Positions 35,878 to 45,536 are shown, counted from the stretch's first letter. The stretch is DNA of 64,000 nucleotides from Alteromonas mediterranea DE (GCF_000020585.3 NC_011138.3:1297791-1361790); one strand, 5' to 3'. The notes: generated by a model from the sequence alone, not told the origin. Made by a program: numbers and translations.

Positions 35878-38448
35878 ATGAATACAACCTTGTCTTTATT
35901 GACTAAAAACGTGCGCGGCGTTCTAGCTGCATCTGCTGCGTTTTCAGTAATGGCTACAGCACCTGTTTATGCGCAAGAAGCAGAAGAAAGTGCAAAAGCT
36001 GAAGATTACGAACAAATTGCCGTCGTTGGCTCACGCGCAGCGCCTCGCTCTGTAGCTGACTCAGCGGTTCCAATTGATATTATTTCAGACGAAGAGTTTA
36101 AGCAGCAGGGTGCCACCGATATGGTATCTATGATGCAAACTGTTGTGCCGTCTTTTAACGTAAACGACCAGCCAATCAACGATGCATCGACGTTAGTTCG
36201 CCCAGCTAATCTTCGCGGTATGGCATCTGATCACACCCTAGTGTTGGTTAACGGTAAGCGTCGTCACCGTTCTGCGGTAATCACTTTCCTAGGTGGTGGT
36301 CTTTCTGACGGTGCACAAGGCCCAGATATCTCTGTTATTCCGGCAGCGGCACTTAAGCAGGTAGAAGTTCTTCGTGATGGCGCAGCAGCGCAGTACGGTT
36401 CAGATGCCATTGCAGGTGTAATTAACTTCGTACTTAATGACGCGTCAGAAGGCGGCTCCTTTGAAGCCCGTTATGGCTCATACTATGAAGGCGACGGCGA
36501 CATGATTCAACTTTCTGGTAACGTGGGTCTTCCACTATCAGAAAATGGGTTTATTAACCTATCAGCCGAATACCGTACTGCCGACGATACCTCTCGTAGC
36601 ATTCAGCGTGACGATGCAGCTGCGCTTATAGCGGCGGGCAACACCTTTGTTGCAGACCCTGCACAAATTTGGGGTTCGCCTGAAATAAAACACGACATTA
36701 AGCTTTTTGCTAACGCGGGTGTCGAGCTATCTGATACGTCTGAAGCCTATATTTTCGGTAACTTCGCTGAGCGTGAAGTTGAAGGCGGTTTCTATTATCG
36801 TAACCCACACAATCGTGGTGGTGTAAACGACGGCGGTACGAATGAAGATGGCGAGCAGCTACTTCTAGTTGGTGATTTAACTGGCGATATGTCAGGTAAT
36901 TGTCCAACCGATATCGTAGTAGGCGACAACGTTTTAGAAAATCCTACGTACATAAACCAAGTTGCAAATAACCCAGACTGTTTTGCATTTAACGAAATGC
37001 TTCCAGGTGGTTTCACCCCTCGTTTCGGCGGTACGGTTACCGATATGTCTCTTGTTTTTGGTACTAAAGGCGAATTAGAGAACGATATCACGTATGACGT
37101 GAGTCTAAACCTTGGTCAAAACGAAGTTGATTTCGCGATTAGCAACACAATCAACCCGTCTTTAGGCCCAGAAACACCGTTCGAGTTTAGCCCTGGTCGT
37201 TATACACAATCTGAGCAAACCCTTGATATTGATTTTACCAAACCTTTCGATGTTGGTTTGTATGAGCCGCTATTCGTAGCGACTGGTTTCCAATACCGCA
37301 ACGAAAGTTATGAGAGTTTTGCAGGTGATACTGCCTCTTATGAAATAGGTCCGCTGGCGACACAAGGCTTTGGCATTGGCTCAAATGGTTTCCCTGGCTT
37401 GGCGGCCAATAGCCAAGGTCGTGTGTCCCGCAACAACATCGCGCTTTACATTGATGCAGAAGCCTATATCACAGAAAACTTCATGCTAGCCGGTGCGCTA
37501 CGTTACGAAGACTTCTCTGATTTTGGCGATACCACGAAAGGTAAAATTGCTTTCCGTTGGCAAGCGCTTGAGAACATCGCGTTCCGCGGTGCGTTCTCAA
37601 CTGGCTTTAAAGCACCTACGCTTGGTCAAAGTAACGTACGTAACGTAACCACAGCGTTTGGTACGGATGGACAGCTAATCGACCGTGCAACACTACCACC
37701 CACTGATCCAGTATCACAGCTTAAAGGTGGTGAGCAGTTAACGCCTGAAGAGTCAGAAAGCATTACGTTTGGTGTGGTAGCAGACTTTGAAAATGGTTTA
37801 TTCATTACTGCAGATTACTACAACATTGAACTTACTGACCGTATCAGTACTGCATCGGGTATTGCGCTAACTGAAGAAGATATTGCGACGCTTCTCGCGC
37901 AAGGTATCAACGATGCGTCTAGCTTCTCTGAGATTAGCTTCTTTACTAACGATTTCGACACCACTACTGAAGGTGTTGACGTTGTAGCGAACTATGCGAT
38001 GGAAATGATGGGTGGTGAAACTAAGTTCTCACTTGCTTATAACTGGACGTCGACAGAAGTAGACCGTGCGTCGGAGAATATCTCTGACTTCCGTATTCGC
38101 ATGCTAGAAGATAACCTTCCAGCGGTGCGTTACAGTGCGACGGCGAACCACACAAATGGTGATTGGCGCTTCCTTGCACGCTTGAACTATTACGGTAGCA
38201 TCTTTGAAGACCACTTAGATTCTGCGCTTCCTATTGATAAAGTAGGTTCAGAATTTACTGTGGACTTAGAAGTGGCTTACAACTTCACTGAAGAGCTCAC
38301 TGTAACCGTAGGTGCGAAAAACGCCTTTGATGAATACCCAGATGAGAATACACAGTACGCCGGTATTGCAGGTTCGTTGTATCCAACAACCTCACCAATC
38401 GGTATCAACGGTGGCTTTTATTATCTAAGAGGTGTTTACACTTTTTAA
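35878..38448 (+). CDS. TonB-dependent receptor (no STN domain)
   Basis: An 856-residue outer-membrane receptor with a signal peptide cleaved after VYAQ (near residue 33), a TonB-box-like YEQIAVVGSRA, a plug domain (VLVNGKRRHRSAVITFLGGG and QVEVLRDGAAAQYGSDAIAG near residues 120-185), and a beta-barrel ending in a terminal aromatic (GVYTF). It is a close paralogue of the receptor at 40443-43379, but lacks that protein's N-terminal STN signalling domain. Ligand unknown. A strong terminator follows, separating it from the sigma factor gene. Confidence 0.9.
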   Translation: MNTTLSLLTKNVRGVLAASAAFSVMATAPVYAQEAEESAKAEDYEQIAVVGSRAAPRSVADSAVPIDIISDEEFKQQGATDMVSMMQTVVPSFNVNDQPINDASTLVRPANLRGMASDHTLVLVNGKRRHRSAVITFLGGGLSDGAQGPDISVIPAAALKQVEVLRDGAAAQYGSDAIAGVINFVLNDASEGGSFEARYGSYYEGDGDMIQLSGNVGLPLSENGFINLSAEYRTADDTSRSIQRDDAAALIAAGNTFVADPAQIWGSPEIKHDIKLFANAGVELSDTSEAYIFGNFAEREVEGGFYYRNPHNRGGVNDGGTNEDGEQLLLVGDLTGDMSGNCPTDIVVGDNVLENPTYINQVANNPDCFAFNEMLPGGFTPRFGGTVTDMSLVFGTKGELENDITYDVSLNLGQNEVDFAISNTINPSLGPETPFEFSPGRYTQSEQTLDIDFTKPFDVGLYEPLFVATGFQYRNESYESFAGDTASYEIGPLATQGFGIGSNGFPGLAANSQGRVSRNNIALYIDAEAYITENFMLAGALRYEDFSDFGDTTKGKIAFRWQALENIAFRGAFSTGFKAPTLGQSNVRNVTTAFGTDGQLIDRATLPPTDPVSQLKGGEQLTPEESESITFGVVADFENGLFITADYYNIELTDRISTASGIALTEEDIATLLAQGINDASSFSEISFFTNDFDTTTEGVDVVANYAMEMMGGETKFSLAYNWTSTEVDRASENISDFRIRMLEDNLPAVRYSATANHTNGDWRFLARLNYYGSIFEDHLDSALPIDKVGSEFTVDLEVAYNFTEELTVTVGAKNAFDEYPDENTQYAGIAGSLYPTTSPIGINGGFYYLRGVYTF

Positions 38449-38493
38449 TCGCTAGCACTAGCGAAAAACAACTTTCACAAATGTTTCGAAGTG

Positions 38494-38522
38494 AAGGGGA
38501 GCATTAGCTCCCCTTTTATTTT
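38494..38522 (+). terminator. Intrinsic terminator after TonB receptor 1
   Basis: 9-bp perfect stem AAGGGGAGC / GCTCCCCTT with loop ATTA, followed by TTATTTTC. Confidence 0.85.
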
Positions 38523-38614
38523 CTTATTCGAGTATCATTTGCGTGAAAAATGATAAAGAAACAGGCATTATTGATGCCAATGTAAGCAAATCGAAACACA
38601 CAACTTTTATTATT

Positions 38615-39175
38615 ATGACAAGAAAGTCGACAGTAGCTGAAACCTTTTTAAAATACCGCTCTAAGCTAATGCGCGCGGTAGGTTCTATTGTTGGCGCCGA
38701 CGACATTGAAGATATAGTCCAAGAAGCTTTTATAAAAAGCTACGAAGCAGAATTAAAACAAGAAATACAATACGAACGGACATATATGCTTAAAACAGCG
38801 CGTAACCTAGCGCTGAACCATGTTGCTAAAGCTGAAAATAAAAACAAGCAGCAACTCGATGACATGGATATTTTGCCTTATGAGCTTGTAGGGCACAGTT
38901 TAGAAAAAAACGTAGAAAGCAAAGAGCGCTTTATTCATTTTTGCCGAGCGACAGACACGCTGTCAGCTGATGTAAAACGCGTATTTTTGTTGAAAAAAGT
39001 ATATGGCATGCGACAAAAAGAGATTGCAGAGCTTGTGGGGCTAAGCGAAAGCACCGTAGAGAAGCATGTCGCCAAAGGTTTAATGATGTGCTCTAGATAT
39101 TTAGCTGAGCTTTCAAAGGACAGTGCATCCCCCCGTGCCACTGCTACCGCGACTAAGGACATAAGCCGTAGTTAA
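38615..39175 (+). CDS. ECF sigma factor, FecI-like
   Basis: A 186-residue extracytoplasmic-function sigma factor. Region 2 is at the N-terminus (DDIEDIVQEAFIKSYEAE), region 4 near the C-terminus (VFLLKKVYGMRQKEIAELVGLSESTVEKHVAKGLMMC, the -35-binding helix-turn-helix). The ATG at 38615 gives the usual length of this group; an in-frame GTG at 38543 would add 24 residues with no family match, and neither start has a good ribosome-binding sequence. The FecR-like gene begins one base after the stop. It presumably directs transcription of the adjoining receptor gene(s) when the STN receptor signals. Confidence 0.85.
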   Translation: MTRKSTVAETFLKYRSKLMRAVGSIVGADDIEDIVQEAFIKSYEAELKQEIQYERTYMLKTARNLALNHVAKAENKNKQQLDDMDILPYELVGHSLEKNVESKERFIHFCRATDTLSADVKRVFLLKKVYGMRQKEIAELVGLSESTVEKHVAKGLMMCSRYLAELSKDSASPRATATATKDISRS

Positions 39176-39176
39176 C

Positions 39177-40232
39177 ATGAACAATATTCGCCAGTTTTCA
39201 AGCAAAGAAGATATCCAAGAGCAAGCTTGCCTTTGGATAAGCCGTCTCGATCGCGGCTTAAAAAGTGAAGAAAAAACAGAATTAGACGCGTGGTTATCCG
39301 AAAGTAACGCACACCGGCAGGCGCTGCTTGAAGCCGCAAGCTTGTGGGATGATATGTCGGTGCTGAATGAACTAAGTGGTCTATTCCCTCAACCGACGTC
39401 CCGTCAATCAGCGAAAAAACACAGCGTTTCTAAAAGCGCAATGTGGGGGATAGCGGCGACGTTTTTAGTAATGGCAATCGCCGTAGGCGTTGTGGTTCAA
39501 CGCACATGGTTAGACGCTACTCCTGAGTTTGCAGCGGTAAGTCAAAAAGTACAAACCGGTGTGGGTGAACAGAAAAATGTCACTCTTGCCGATGGTTCAA
39601 AAATGCACCTAAATACTAACTCAGTGGTTACAGTGGACTTTTCGTCAGCGGTGAGAAACATTGTGCTGCTTAAGGGCGAGGCGCATTTTGAAGTCGCCCA
39701 CGATAAAACGCGGCCTTTTTCTGTTACTGCCGGCAACAATACCGTTACTGCAGTGGGTACAGCGTTTAATATGCAGTATGTAGATGATAACGCTTTTGAA
39801 CTCGTAGTGACCGACGGAAAAGTATTAGTTAAAGATCGTTTTAAAGCTTCAGCATCTAATCAATCGCTGTTCACAAAGCGCCCTGTTGCCGATGAAGGTT
39901 TACTTATGTTTGCGGGTGAAAAGGCTAAGGTACAAGGCAAAGTTGAAGCCCGTGAAAGTTTGTCTCAAAACGACATCGATGATGATTTAGCTTGGCAACA
40001 AGGCATGATCGTATTTAAAGGAGAGCCTTTAGACGCGGTTCTCGCTGAAATAGGCCGCTATACGCCGGTACGCTTTCATATTTCTGATGAGAGCTTACGC
40101 AAACGCCGCGTAGCCGGTTATTTTAAAGTAGGTGACATTGACGGCCTACTATCGGCGTTAAAAAGTAGCTTTAACATCAACTACGAGAAAGTCACCGACA
40201 CGAGTATTGAGCTTAAACTAGCGGAGAGTTAA
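39177..40232 (+). CDS. FecR-type anti-sigma/sigma regulator
   Basis: A 351-residue inner-membrane regulator. The N-terminal cytoplasmic DUF4880 region (ACLWISRLDRGLKSEEKTELDAWL...HRQAL) is followed by one membrane helix (GIAATFLVMAIAVGVVV, about residues 92-108), the periplasmic FecR domain (VTLADGSKMHLNTNS, VVLLKGEAHFEVAHD, AVGTAFNMQ), and a C-terminal STN-contact domain (VLAEIGRYTPVRFHI). It passes the signal from the receptor STN domain to the sigma factor. Translation is likely coupled to the sigma gene (TAAC ATG). Confidence 0.9.
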   Translation: MNNIRQFSSKEDIQEQACLWISRLDRGLKSEEKTELDAWLSESNAHRQALLEAASLWDDMSVLNELSGLFPQPTSRQSAKKHSVSKSAMWGIAATFLVMAIAVGVVVQRTWLDATPEFAAVSQKVQTGVGEQKNVTLADGSKMHLNTNSVVTVDFSSAVRNIVLLKGEAHFEVAHDKTRPFSVTAGNNTVTAVGTAFNMQYVDDNAFELVVTDGKVLVKDRFKASASNQSLFTKRPVADEGLLMFAGEKAKVQGKVEARESLSQNDIDDDLAWQQGMIVFKGEPLDAVLAEIGRYTPVRFHISDESLRKRRVAGYFKVGDIDGLLSALKSSFNINYEKVTDTSIELKLAES

Positions 40233-40442
40233 AAACTTCTGAAACTTAGGGGCTTTCTCCTATTCCTAGTTGGCATCAAATTATTTAATGTGACAATATA
40301 ATCAGAATAATAAGCACATCGAATTTAAATCGTGCAACAGAGCAACATTGCAACAAACAGGCAACCTAATAAAGCAATAGAAAAGCTGCATGCTTTTGCA
40401 TGGCTGGCTTGGTGCTTTTCGCAAAATAGAGGCAAAATAGTG

Positions 40443-43379
40443 ATGTTTCGCTTAGTAAAAGCGCCTCTGCACATTGCGCCTACTTTGTTTTTGCTTCTTA
40501 CACATGCCCCTCTTGTGTACGCACAAACCACTCAAGTTACAGCCACACAACCACAAACATCAATTAACGAGTTTAGTTTTTCGATTCCTGCGCAAAATGC
40601 CAACGAGGCCCTTACGGAGCTTGCAAAACAGGCCAATACCACTTTGTTATTTCCGTTTGATTTAGCTAAAAAAGTGAAAACGAATGCACTTGAAGGCACG
40701 TTTACGCTTAACGAAGCCTTGTCTCAACTTTTAAAAGATACGGAACTTGCCGTTGTTGTGGATGAAGCGGGTATGCTGAGTATTCGCTCCCGCTCGTCGT
40801 TACTAGCGAAGGCTAACCAGGCGAACAAGGAAGAAAAAGCGTCAGAAGAGGGCAATAATGGCTTGGAAAAAATTGCGGTAGTTGGCACCAGAAATGCGCC
40901 GCGAAGTGCAGTAGACTCTCCGGTTCCCCTTGATGTTATTGGTTCGAAGGCGCTGCGTTCGCAAGGGAATAGTGACGTGCTTTCTATGCTTAGCGTGATG
41001 GTGCCGTCATTAAATGTTAATGACCAGCCGATTAACGATGCCAGTAGCCTTGTAAGACCTGCGAATTTAAGAGGCATGTCGTCAGATCACACGTTGTTAT
41101 TACTTAACGGGAAGCGTAGACACCGATCTGCGGTTATTACCTTTCTCGGCGGTGGCCTGTCTGACGGTGCACAAGGGCCTGATATATCAATTATACCTGC
41201 TTATGCGTTAAAGCAAGTTGAGGTGCTGCGAGATGGTGCATCCGCACAATATGGTTCCGATGCTATCGCAGGCGTTATTAACTTTGTGCTAAAAGATGCG
41301 CGAGAAGGGGGGAGCGTTGCCCTTAAGTTAGGTGGGTACAGTGAAGGTGATGGCGAGCTTTTTCAAATACAGCTTAACAATGGGTTTGCCATAGGCGATA
41401 AAGGCTTTTTAAATGCGACGGCTGAGTACAGGCAGCAAAACGGCACCTCTCGTTCTGTACAACGCAGTGATGCACAAGCGCTTATCGAACAAGGTAATAC
41501 ATTTATCCAAACGCCGTCTCAAGTTTGGGGCGCATTAGACGTTAACGAAGATATCAAACTAGCCTTAAATGCCGGCACTGCTATTTCTCAATTAACAGAA
41601 TTTTATAGTTTTGCTACAGCAGCTAGACGGAAAATAACCGGTGGTTTCTATTTCCGAAACCCGCAAACTCGAGAAGGCGTGTTTAGCCGAACTGACCCCA
41701 ACACGGGGGAAAGCCGTTTAATTGTGGCGGATTTAGATGGATTGGAAAACGGCATAGCGTGCCCGTCTATTACGCTTTCTACTAACAACGTATTGCAAGA
41801 CCCTGATTATCAGCGAATAGCTGATAACACCACCGAACTTGGGGCAAATTGTTTTGCTTTTAATGAGTGGTTTCCAGGCGGTTTCACGCCAAAATTTGGC
41901 GGCACCATTACCGATGCCTCGCTGGCCATGGGAATAAGACATGAATTGCCCAAAGGCTGGGCGATGGATGCGAGTGCCACTTTAGGTTACAGTGATATCG
42001 AGTACACCATATCGAATACGGTAAACCCGTCGTTAGGGCCCCGGACACCCACTTCCTTTTCGCCAGGCGGTGTATCACAAATAGAGCGAACCCTTAACCT
42101 CGATTTTAGCAAGCTTATTCAATCCATTTTTGAAGACCCAATTAGCATAGGCCTCGGTGCTGAATGGCGCAAAGAAACCTATTTCCAGAAAGCCGGTGAT
42201 GAAGCGTCCTACATTGCTGGGCCTTTTGCCCTTGAGCCTCCGTTGGGGTTAAGCGAAGGGTTTTCGATTGGGTCGAACGGTTTTCCAGGGTATCAGCCTC
42301 AGTCAGCTGGGCATTGGAGCCGCAATAACTGGGCATTGTACGCCGACGTAGAGCTGTTCCTAACTGAAGCGATGCAGGTTGGACTGGCTGCTAGAGTTGA
42401 GCATTTTAGTGACTTTGGCTCTACCTTTGACGGCAAATTGAGCATGCGTTATAAACTTAACGACACCTTTGCATTGCGAGGGTCAGTTAATACAGGCTTC
42501 AAAGCCCCGACAGTGGGCCAGAGCAACGTGATTAATGTAACAACTGCTTATGGCGTTAATGGGCTTGAAGACCAAGCCACCTTGCCGCCAACGGACCTCA
42601 TTTCATTACAGCTCGGCGCGACACCACTTACACCAGAAGAATCGGTCAATTTCAGTCTGGGCATGGTCATGCAGGCAAGCGACAACTTTTTCGCAACGCT
42701 CGACTATTTCAATATTCGCCTCTCAGATCGCATCAGTACCACCTCAGCGATTCCGTTGACTGAACAAGATATTAGCGCGCTGGTTGCACAGGGAAGGCCA
42801 GATGCAGTTAAGTACAATGCAGCAAAATACTTTACTAATGATTTTGATACTAAGACCCAGGGCGTAGATTTAGTTGTAAACTACAGTTTTTCATACAATG
42901 ACTGGGCTAACGCGTTATTACTCGCTTACAACTGGACAGATACGCAGGTGGAACGCCTTACGCTTTATCCTGCACTAGTTAACGATGAAATGCAGCTTTT
43001 GCCTAACTTAACGCCGTCGCGCATTCGTATGCTAGAAGATAACCTCCCGGCTCACAGGGGAAGCGTTACCCTTGAGCAAGTCAAAGATAACTGGGCGCTA
43101 ACATGGCGATTAAACTACTATGGTGAGTTTTACGAAGACCACCTCGATGCATCGGCGGGAATGGATATATACGGCAGTGCATTAACGACGTTTGACGCGC
43201 AACTCGCTTGGAAAGTACAACCACACATTCAGCTTACGTTAGGCGCGCAAAACTTGTTCGATGCACTGCCTGACGAAAACCCGTTTCAAGGCGAGGTTGG
43301 CGCGCTTTATCCACCTACATCTCCAGGCGGCATTAACGGCGCTTTTTATTACGCAGGCATCGAATACACCTTTAATTAA
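40443..43379 (+). CDS. TonB-dependent receptor with STN signalling domain
   Basis: A 978-residue outer-membrane transducer. Signal peptide MFRLVKAPLHIAPTLFLLL...VYAQ; STN domain from about residue 43 to 115 (FSIPAQNANEALTELAKQANTTLLF, LEGTFTLNEALSQLL); TonB-box-like LEKIAVVGTRNAPRS; plug (LLLNGKRRHRSAVITFLGGG, QVEVLRDGASAQYGSDAIAG); barrel ending in IEYTF plus Asn. The ATG at 40443 gives a proper signal peptide; a GTG at 40332 would place 37 extra residues before it. It is a paralogue of the receptor at 35878-38448; with the FecI/FecR pair it forms a cell-surface signalling locus. No Fur box recognised. Confidence 0.9.
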   Translation: MFRLVKAPLHIAPTLFLLLTHAPLVYAQTTQVTATQPQTSINEFSFSIPAQNANEALTELAKQANTTLLFPFDLAKKVKTNALEGTFTLNEALSQLLKDTELAVVVDEAGMLSIRSRSSLLAKANQANKEEKASEEGNNGLEKIAVVGTRNAPRSAVDSPVPLDVIGSKALRSQGNSDVLSMLSVMVPSLNVNDQPINDASSLVRPANLRGMSSDHTLLLLNGKRRHRSAVITFLGGGLSDGAQGPDISIIPAYALKQVEVLRDGASAQYGSDAIAGVINFVLKDAREGGSVALKLGGYSEGDGELFQIQLNNGFAIGDKGFLNATAEYRQQNGTSRSVQRSDAQALIEQGNTFIQTPSQVWGALDVNEDIKLALNAGTAISQLTEFYSFATAARRKITGGFYFRNPQTREGVFSRTDPNTGESRLIVADLDGLENGIACPSITLSTNNVLQDPDYQRIADNTTELGANCFAFNEWFPGGFTPKFGGTITDASLAMGIRHELPKGWAMDASATLGYSDIEYTISNTVNPSLGPRTPTSFSPGGVSQIERTLNLDFSKLIQSIFEDPISIGLGAEWRKETYFQKAGDEASYIAGPFALEPPLGLSEGFSIGSNGFPGYQPQSAGHWSRNNWALYADVELFLTEAMQVGLAARVEHFSDFGSTFDGKLSMRYKLNDTFALRGSVNTGFKAPTVGQSNVINVTTAYGVNGLEDQATLPPTDLISLQLGATPLTPEESVNFSLGMVMQASDNFFATLDYFNIRLSDRISTTSAIPLTEQDISALVAQGRPDAVKYNAAKYFTNDFDTKTQGVDLVVNYSFSYNDWANALLLAYNWTDTQVERLTLYPALVNDEMQLLPNLTPSRIRMLEDNLPAHRGSVTLEQVKDNWALTWRLNYYGEFYEDHLDASAGMDIYGSALTTFDAQLAWKVQPHIQLTLGAQNLFDALPDENPFQGEVGALYPPTSPGGINGAFYYAGIEYTFN

Positions 43380-43496
43380 CACTGCGGTAATGGCCGGTGC
43401 TTTTGGTGTCAATATATATGCTGAATGTGTCGTAGCAAAGAAACGCGTTACAAGAGGGAGAAGGGACCGGAAAGGTTAAGTATTAGGTTGCTGACC

Positions 43497-43691
43497 TTAA
43501 CCTACGTCTTTAAATAATGATTCATCAATGATGGTTTGGTCAATAATTTGTTGAGCCATAGTAATGCACTTACCGCACTGCGAGCCAAGCTCTAAATGTT
43601 GACGTAACTCACGCATATTTCCCACGCCGTTTTCTTCAACCGCCGCGCGAATGCTTTTATCTGTTACCCCATAGCACATGCAAACAAACAT
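43497..43691 (-). CDS. bfd: Bacterioferritin-associated ferredoxin
   Basis: A 64-residue [2Fe-2S] protein, MFVCMCYGVTDKSI, with cysteines CMC near residues 4-6 and CGKC near residues 39-42: the C-x-C ... C-x2-C pattern of Bfd. Bfd reduces the bacterioferritin core to release stored iron during iron starvation. GGAG stands nine bases before the ATG. The promoter carries a near-perfect Fur box. No bacterioferritin gene adjoins it in this window. Confidence 0.93.
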   Translation of the reverse strand: MFVCMCYGVTDKSIRAAVEENGVGNMRELRQHLELGSQCGKCITMAQQIIDQTIIDESLFKDVG

Positions 43692-43713
43692 TAAACGTAC
43701 TCCAAATGAATCT

Positions 43714-43732
43714 GTAAATGATAATAATTGCT
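43714..43732. promoter_or_regulatory. Fur box upstream of bfd
   Basis: AATGATAATAATT (43717-43729) matches the E. coli Fur core AATGATAATCATT at 12 of 13 positions, framed by GTA and GCT. It is 23-41 bp before the bfd start on the minus strand, in a promoter position. Confidence 0.8.
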
Positions 43733-43966
43733 ATTCATTAATTTGGCAAGTAGATATTGGCAAATTTAATAAAGGGTAAATGATGAAAATCTGTGCTTAA
43801 AGTTTAGCGAATGAACCCCTATTGGTAGGATCAGTGAAAAAACACATTGTTTAATATTGTTATTTTAGTAATCGTACCTATCTCCCAAGCTAGCAATATC
43901 TATTTTAAGTGGTCGCGCAACGCAATCACTTCTATTATTACAATCCACATATAAATGGAGAGACTC

Positions 43967-44572
43967 ATGAGTGTATTAGTTGGCCGTCCGGCACCTGATT
44001 TTACAGCTGCAGCGGTACTAGGTAGCGGTGAAATTGTTGATTCTTTTACGTTAAGCGAAGCAATCAAAGGTAAAAAAGCGGTTGTGTTCTTCTATCCGCT
44101 AGACTTCACTTTCGTTTGCCCTTCTGAACTGATCGCTTTTGACAAGCGTTTTGACGAGTTCAAAAAACGTGGTGTTGAAGTGATCGGTGTTTCTATCGAC
44201 TCTCAATTCTCACACAATGCCTGGAGAAATACCCCAGTAAATCAAGGTGGTATTGGCCCAGTTAAGTACACTCTCGTGGCTGATGTTAAACACGATATCT
44301 GTCAAGCTTACGATGTTGAGCATCCGGAAGATGGTGTTGCATTCCGCGGTTCATTTTTAATCGACGAGGCAGGTATGGTGCGTCACCAAGTGGTTAACGA
44401 TCTTCCTCTTGGCCGTAACGTTGATGAAATGCTTCGTATGGTTGATGCACTGGCGTTCCACGAAGAGCACGGTGAAGTTTGCCCTGCAGGCTGGACTGAA
44501 GGTAAATCTGGTATGGACGCCTCACCTGAAGGTGTAGCTAAGTACCTATCTGAAGAAGCAGACAAGCTGTAA
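43967..44572 (+). CDS. Typical 2-Cys peroxiredoxin (AhpC/Prx1 type)
   Basis: A 201-residue peroxiredoxin. The peroxidatic cysteine is Cys51 in FYPLDFTFVCPSE and the resolving cysteine Cys172 in EVCPAGW; a C-terminal extension (VAKYLSEEADKL) and the GG...(GGIGPVK) insert resemble eukaryote-like sensitive 2-Cys enzymes. It reduces H2O2 and alkyl peroxides with thioredoxin or AhpF. The ATG at 43967 follows GGAGAGACTC; an ATG four codons upstream lacks a site. Confidence 0.93.
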   Translation: MSVLVGRPAPDFTAAAVLGSGEIVDSFTLSEAIKGKKAVVFFYPLDFTFVCPSELIAFDKRFDEFKKRGVEVIGVSIDSQFSHNAWRNTPVNQGGIGPVKYTLVADVKHDICQAYDVEHPEDGVAFRGSFLIDEAGMVRHQVVNDLPLGRNVDEMLRMVDALAFHEEHGEVCPAGWTEGKSGMDASPEGVAKYLSEEADKL

Positions 44573-44593
44573 GCTAGCTACTTGAAGAGTAGA

Positions 44594-44621
44594 AAAAACA
44601 GCGCTTTTAGGCGCTGTTTTT
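44594..44621. terminator. Bidirectional terminator after peroxiredoxin
   Basis: Stem AAAAACAGCGC / GCGCTGTTTTT with a 6-nt TTTTAG loop; A-run before and T-run after make it usable from both strands (peroxiredoxin and, from the other side, rnt). Confidence 0.8.
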
Positions 44622-44693
44622 GTTTGAGCTTATAAATAAAAACGTGTTGGGTGAGCCCAGTATGAATACCAGTATCTCAAATACCTTGTTCAG

Positions 44694-45326
44694 TTAATCA
44701 TTTTCTACCGGCCATCCGCCTAATGCTTTGTACCGGTTAACCATAAAGCAAAATAGTTCGGTTGTTTTTTGGGCATCGTATAGTGCGCTGTGCGCTTCAC
44801 TTTGATCAAAAGCGATTCCCGCTGCGCGGCAGGCTTTAACCAACACCGTTTGCCCTAACGCAAGGCCGGCAAGGCTGGTGGTATCAAACGAGACGAACGG
44901 GTGAAACGGCGTGCGTTTGATGTTACAACGCTCTATTGCCGCATTTACAAAGCTCTGGTCGAAAGTGGCGTTGTGGGCAACAATCACCGAGCGCTGACAA
45001 CCAGCGTTTTTTTGCGCCTTTCGGATACCTTTGCATAAGTCCTTCATGGCTTCACTTTCTTCAATTGCCCCGCGCAAGGCGCAATTCGGATCGATGCCAT
45101 TAAATTCCAACGCTGCGGGTTCTAGATTAGCGCCCTCAAACGGATCTATATGGTAGTGAAAGGTTTCATCGGGATGGAGAATGCCGTCGTCATCCATTTT
45201 TACCGTAACTGCCGCGAGCTCCAGCAAGGCGTCGGTTCCCGCATTAAAGCCCGCAGTTTCAACATCAATAACTACAGGGAAATAACCTCTAAAGCGCTGG
45301 GAAAGAAGGGGCGGGTTGGCAGACAT
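44694..45326 (-). CDS. rnt: Ribonuclease T
   Basis: A 210-residue DEDDh exoribonuclease that trims the 3' ends of tRNA and other stable RNAs. Motif I is [10 protein letters not shown] (Asp, Glu), motif [12 protein letters not shown] (Asp), motif [13 protein letters not shown] (His, Asp). [22 protein letters not shown] is typical of RNase T. The ATG at 45326 is preferred to a GTG two codons upstream. It is divergent from motY, an arrangement also found in Vibrio and relatives. Confidence 0.95.
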   Translation of the reverse strand: MSANPPLLSQRFRGYFPVVIDVETAGFNAGTDALLELAAVTVKMDDDGILHPDETFHYHIDPFEGANLEPAALEFNGIDPNCALRGAIEESEAMKDLCKGIRKAQKNAGCQRSVIVAHNATFDQSFVNAAIERCNIKRTPFHPFVSFDTTSLAGLALGQTVLVKACRAAGIAFDQSEAHSALYDAQKTTELFCFMVNRYKALGGWPVEND

Positions 45327-45436
45327 AAACACTCTTGTAGACTAGATTGAGAAAACTGGCTGGTGGCGTTAATGCGCACCAACATGCGAAATGTATGTAA
45401 TAGCTGAATTATCGCAAGGATGCCACCGAGTTGCCA

Positions 45437-45450
45437 GTTTCAATTGAAAC
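45437..45450. promoter_or_regulatory. 14-bp perfect palindrome GTTTCAATTGAAAC
   Basis: Perfectly self-complementary sequence in the divergent rnt/motY promoter region, 110 bp before rnt. Its symmetry suggests a dimeric regulator site; I do not recognise the regulator. Confidence 0.4.
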
Positions 45451-45509
45451 ACTATTGTTTATAAATCAGGATAGTAGCAAAAACCTGAAACGCGAATGGT
45501 ATTAAACGC

Positions 45510-45536
45510 TAAACTTTTCTACACTTTGGACGATAG
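45510..45536 (+). promoter_or_regulatory. FliA (sigma-28) promoter of motY
   Basis: TAAACTTT - 11 bp - GACGATAG, matching the sigma-28 consensus TAAAGTTT-N11-GCCGATAA at 7 of 8 and 6 of 8 positions with the exact spacing. It would give a leader of about 170 nt before motY. Confidence 0.7.
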
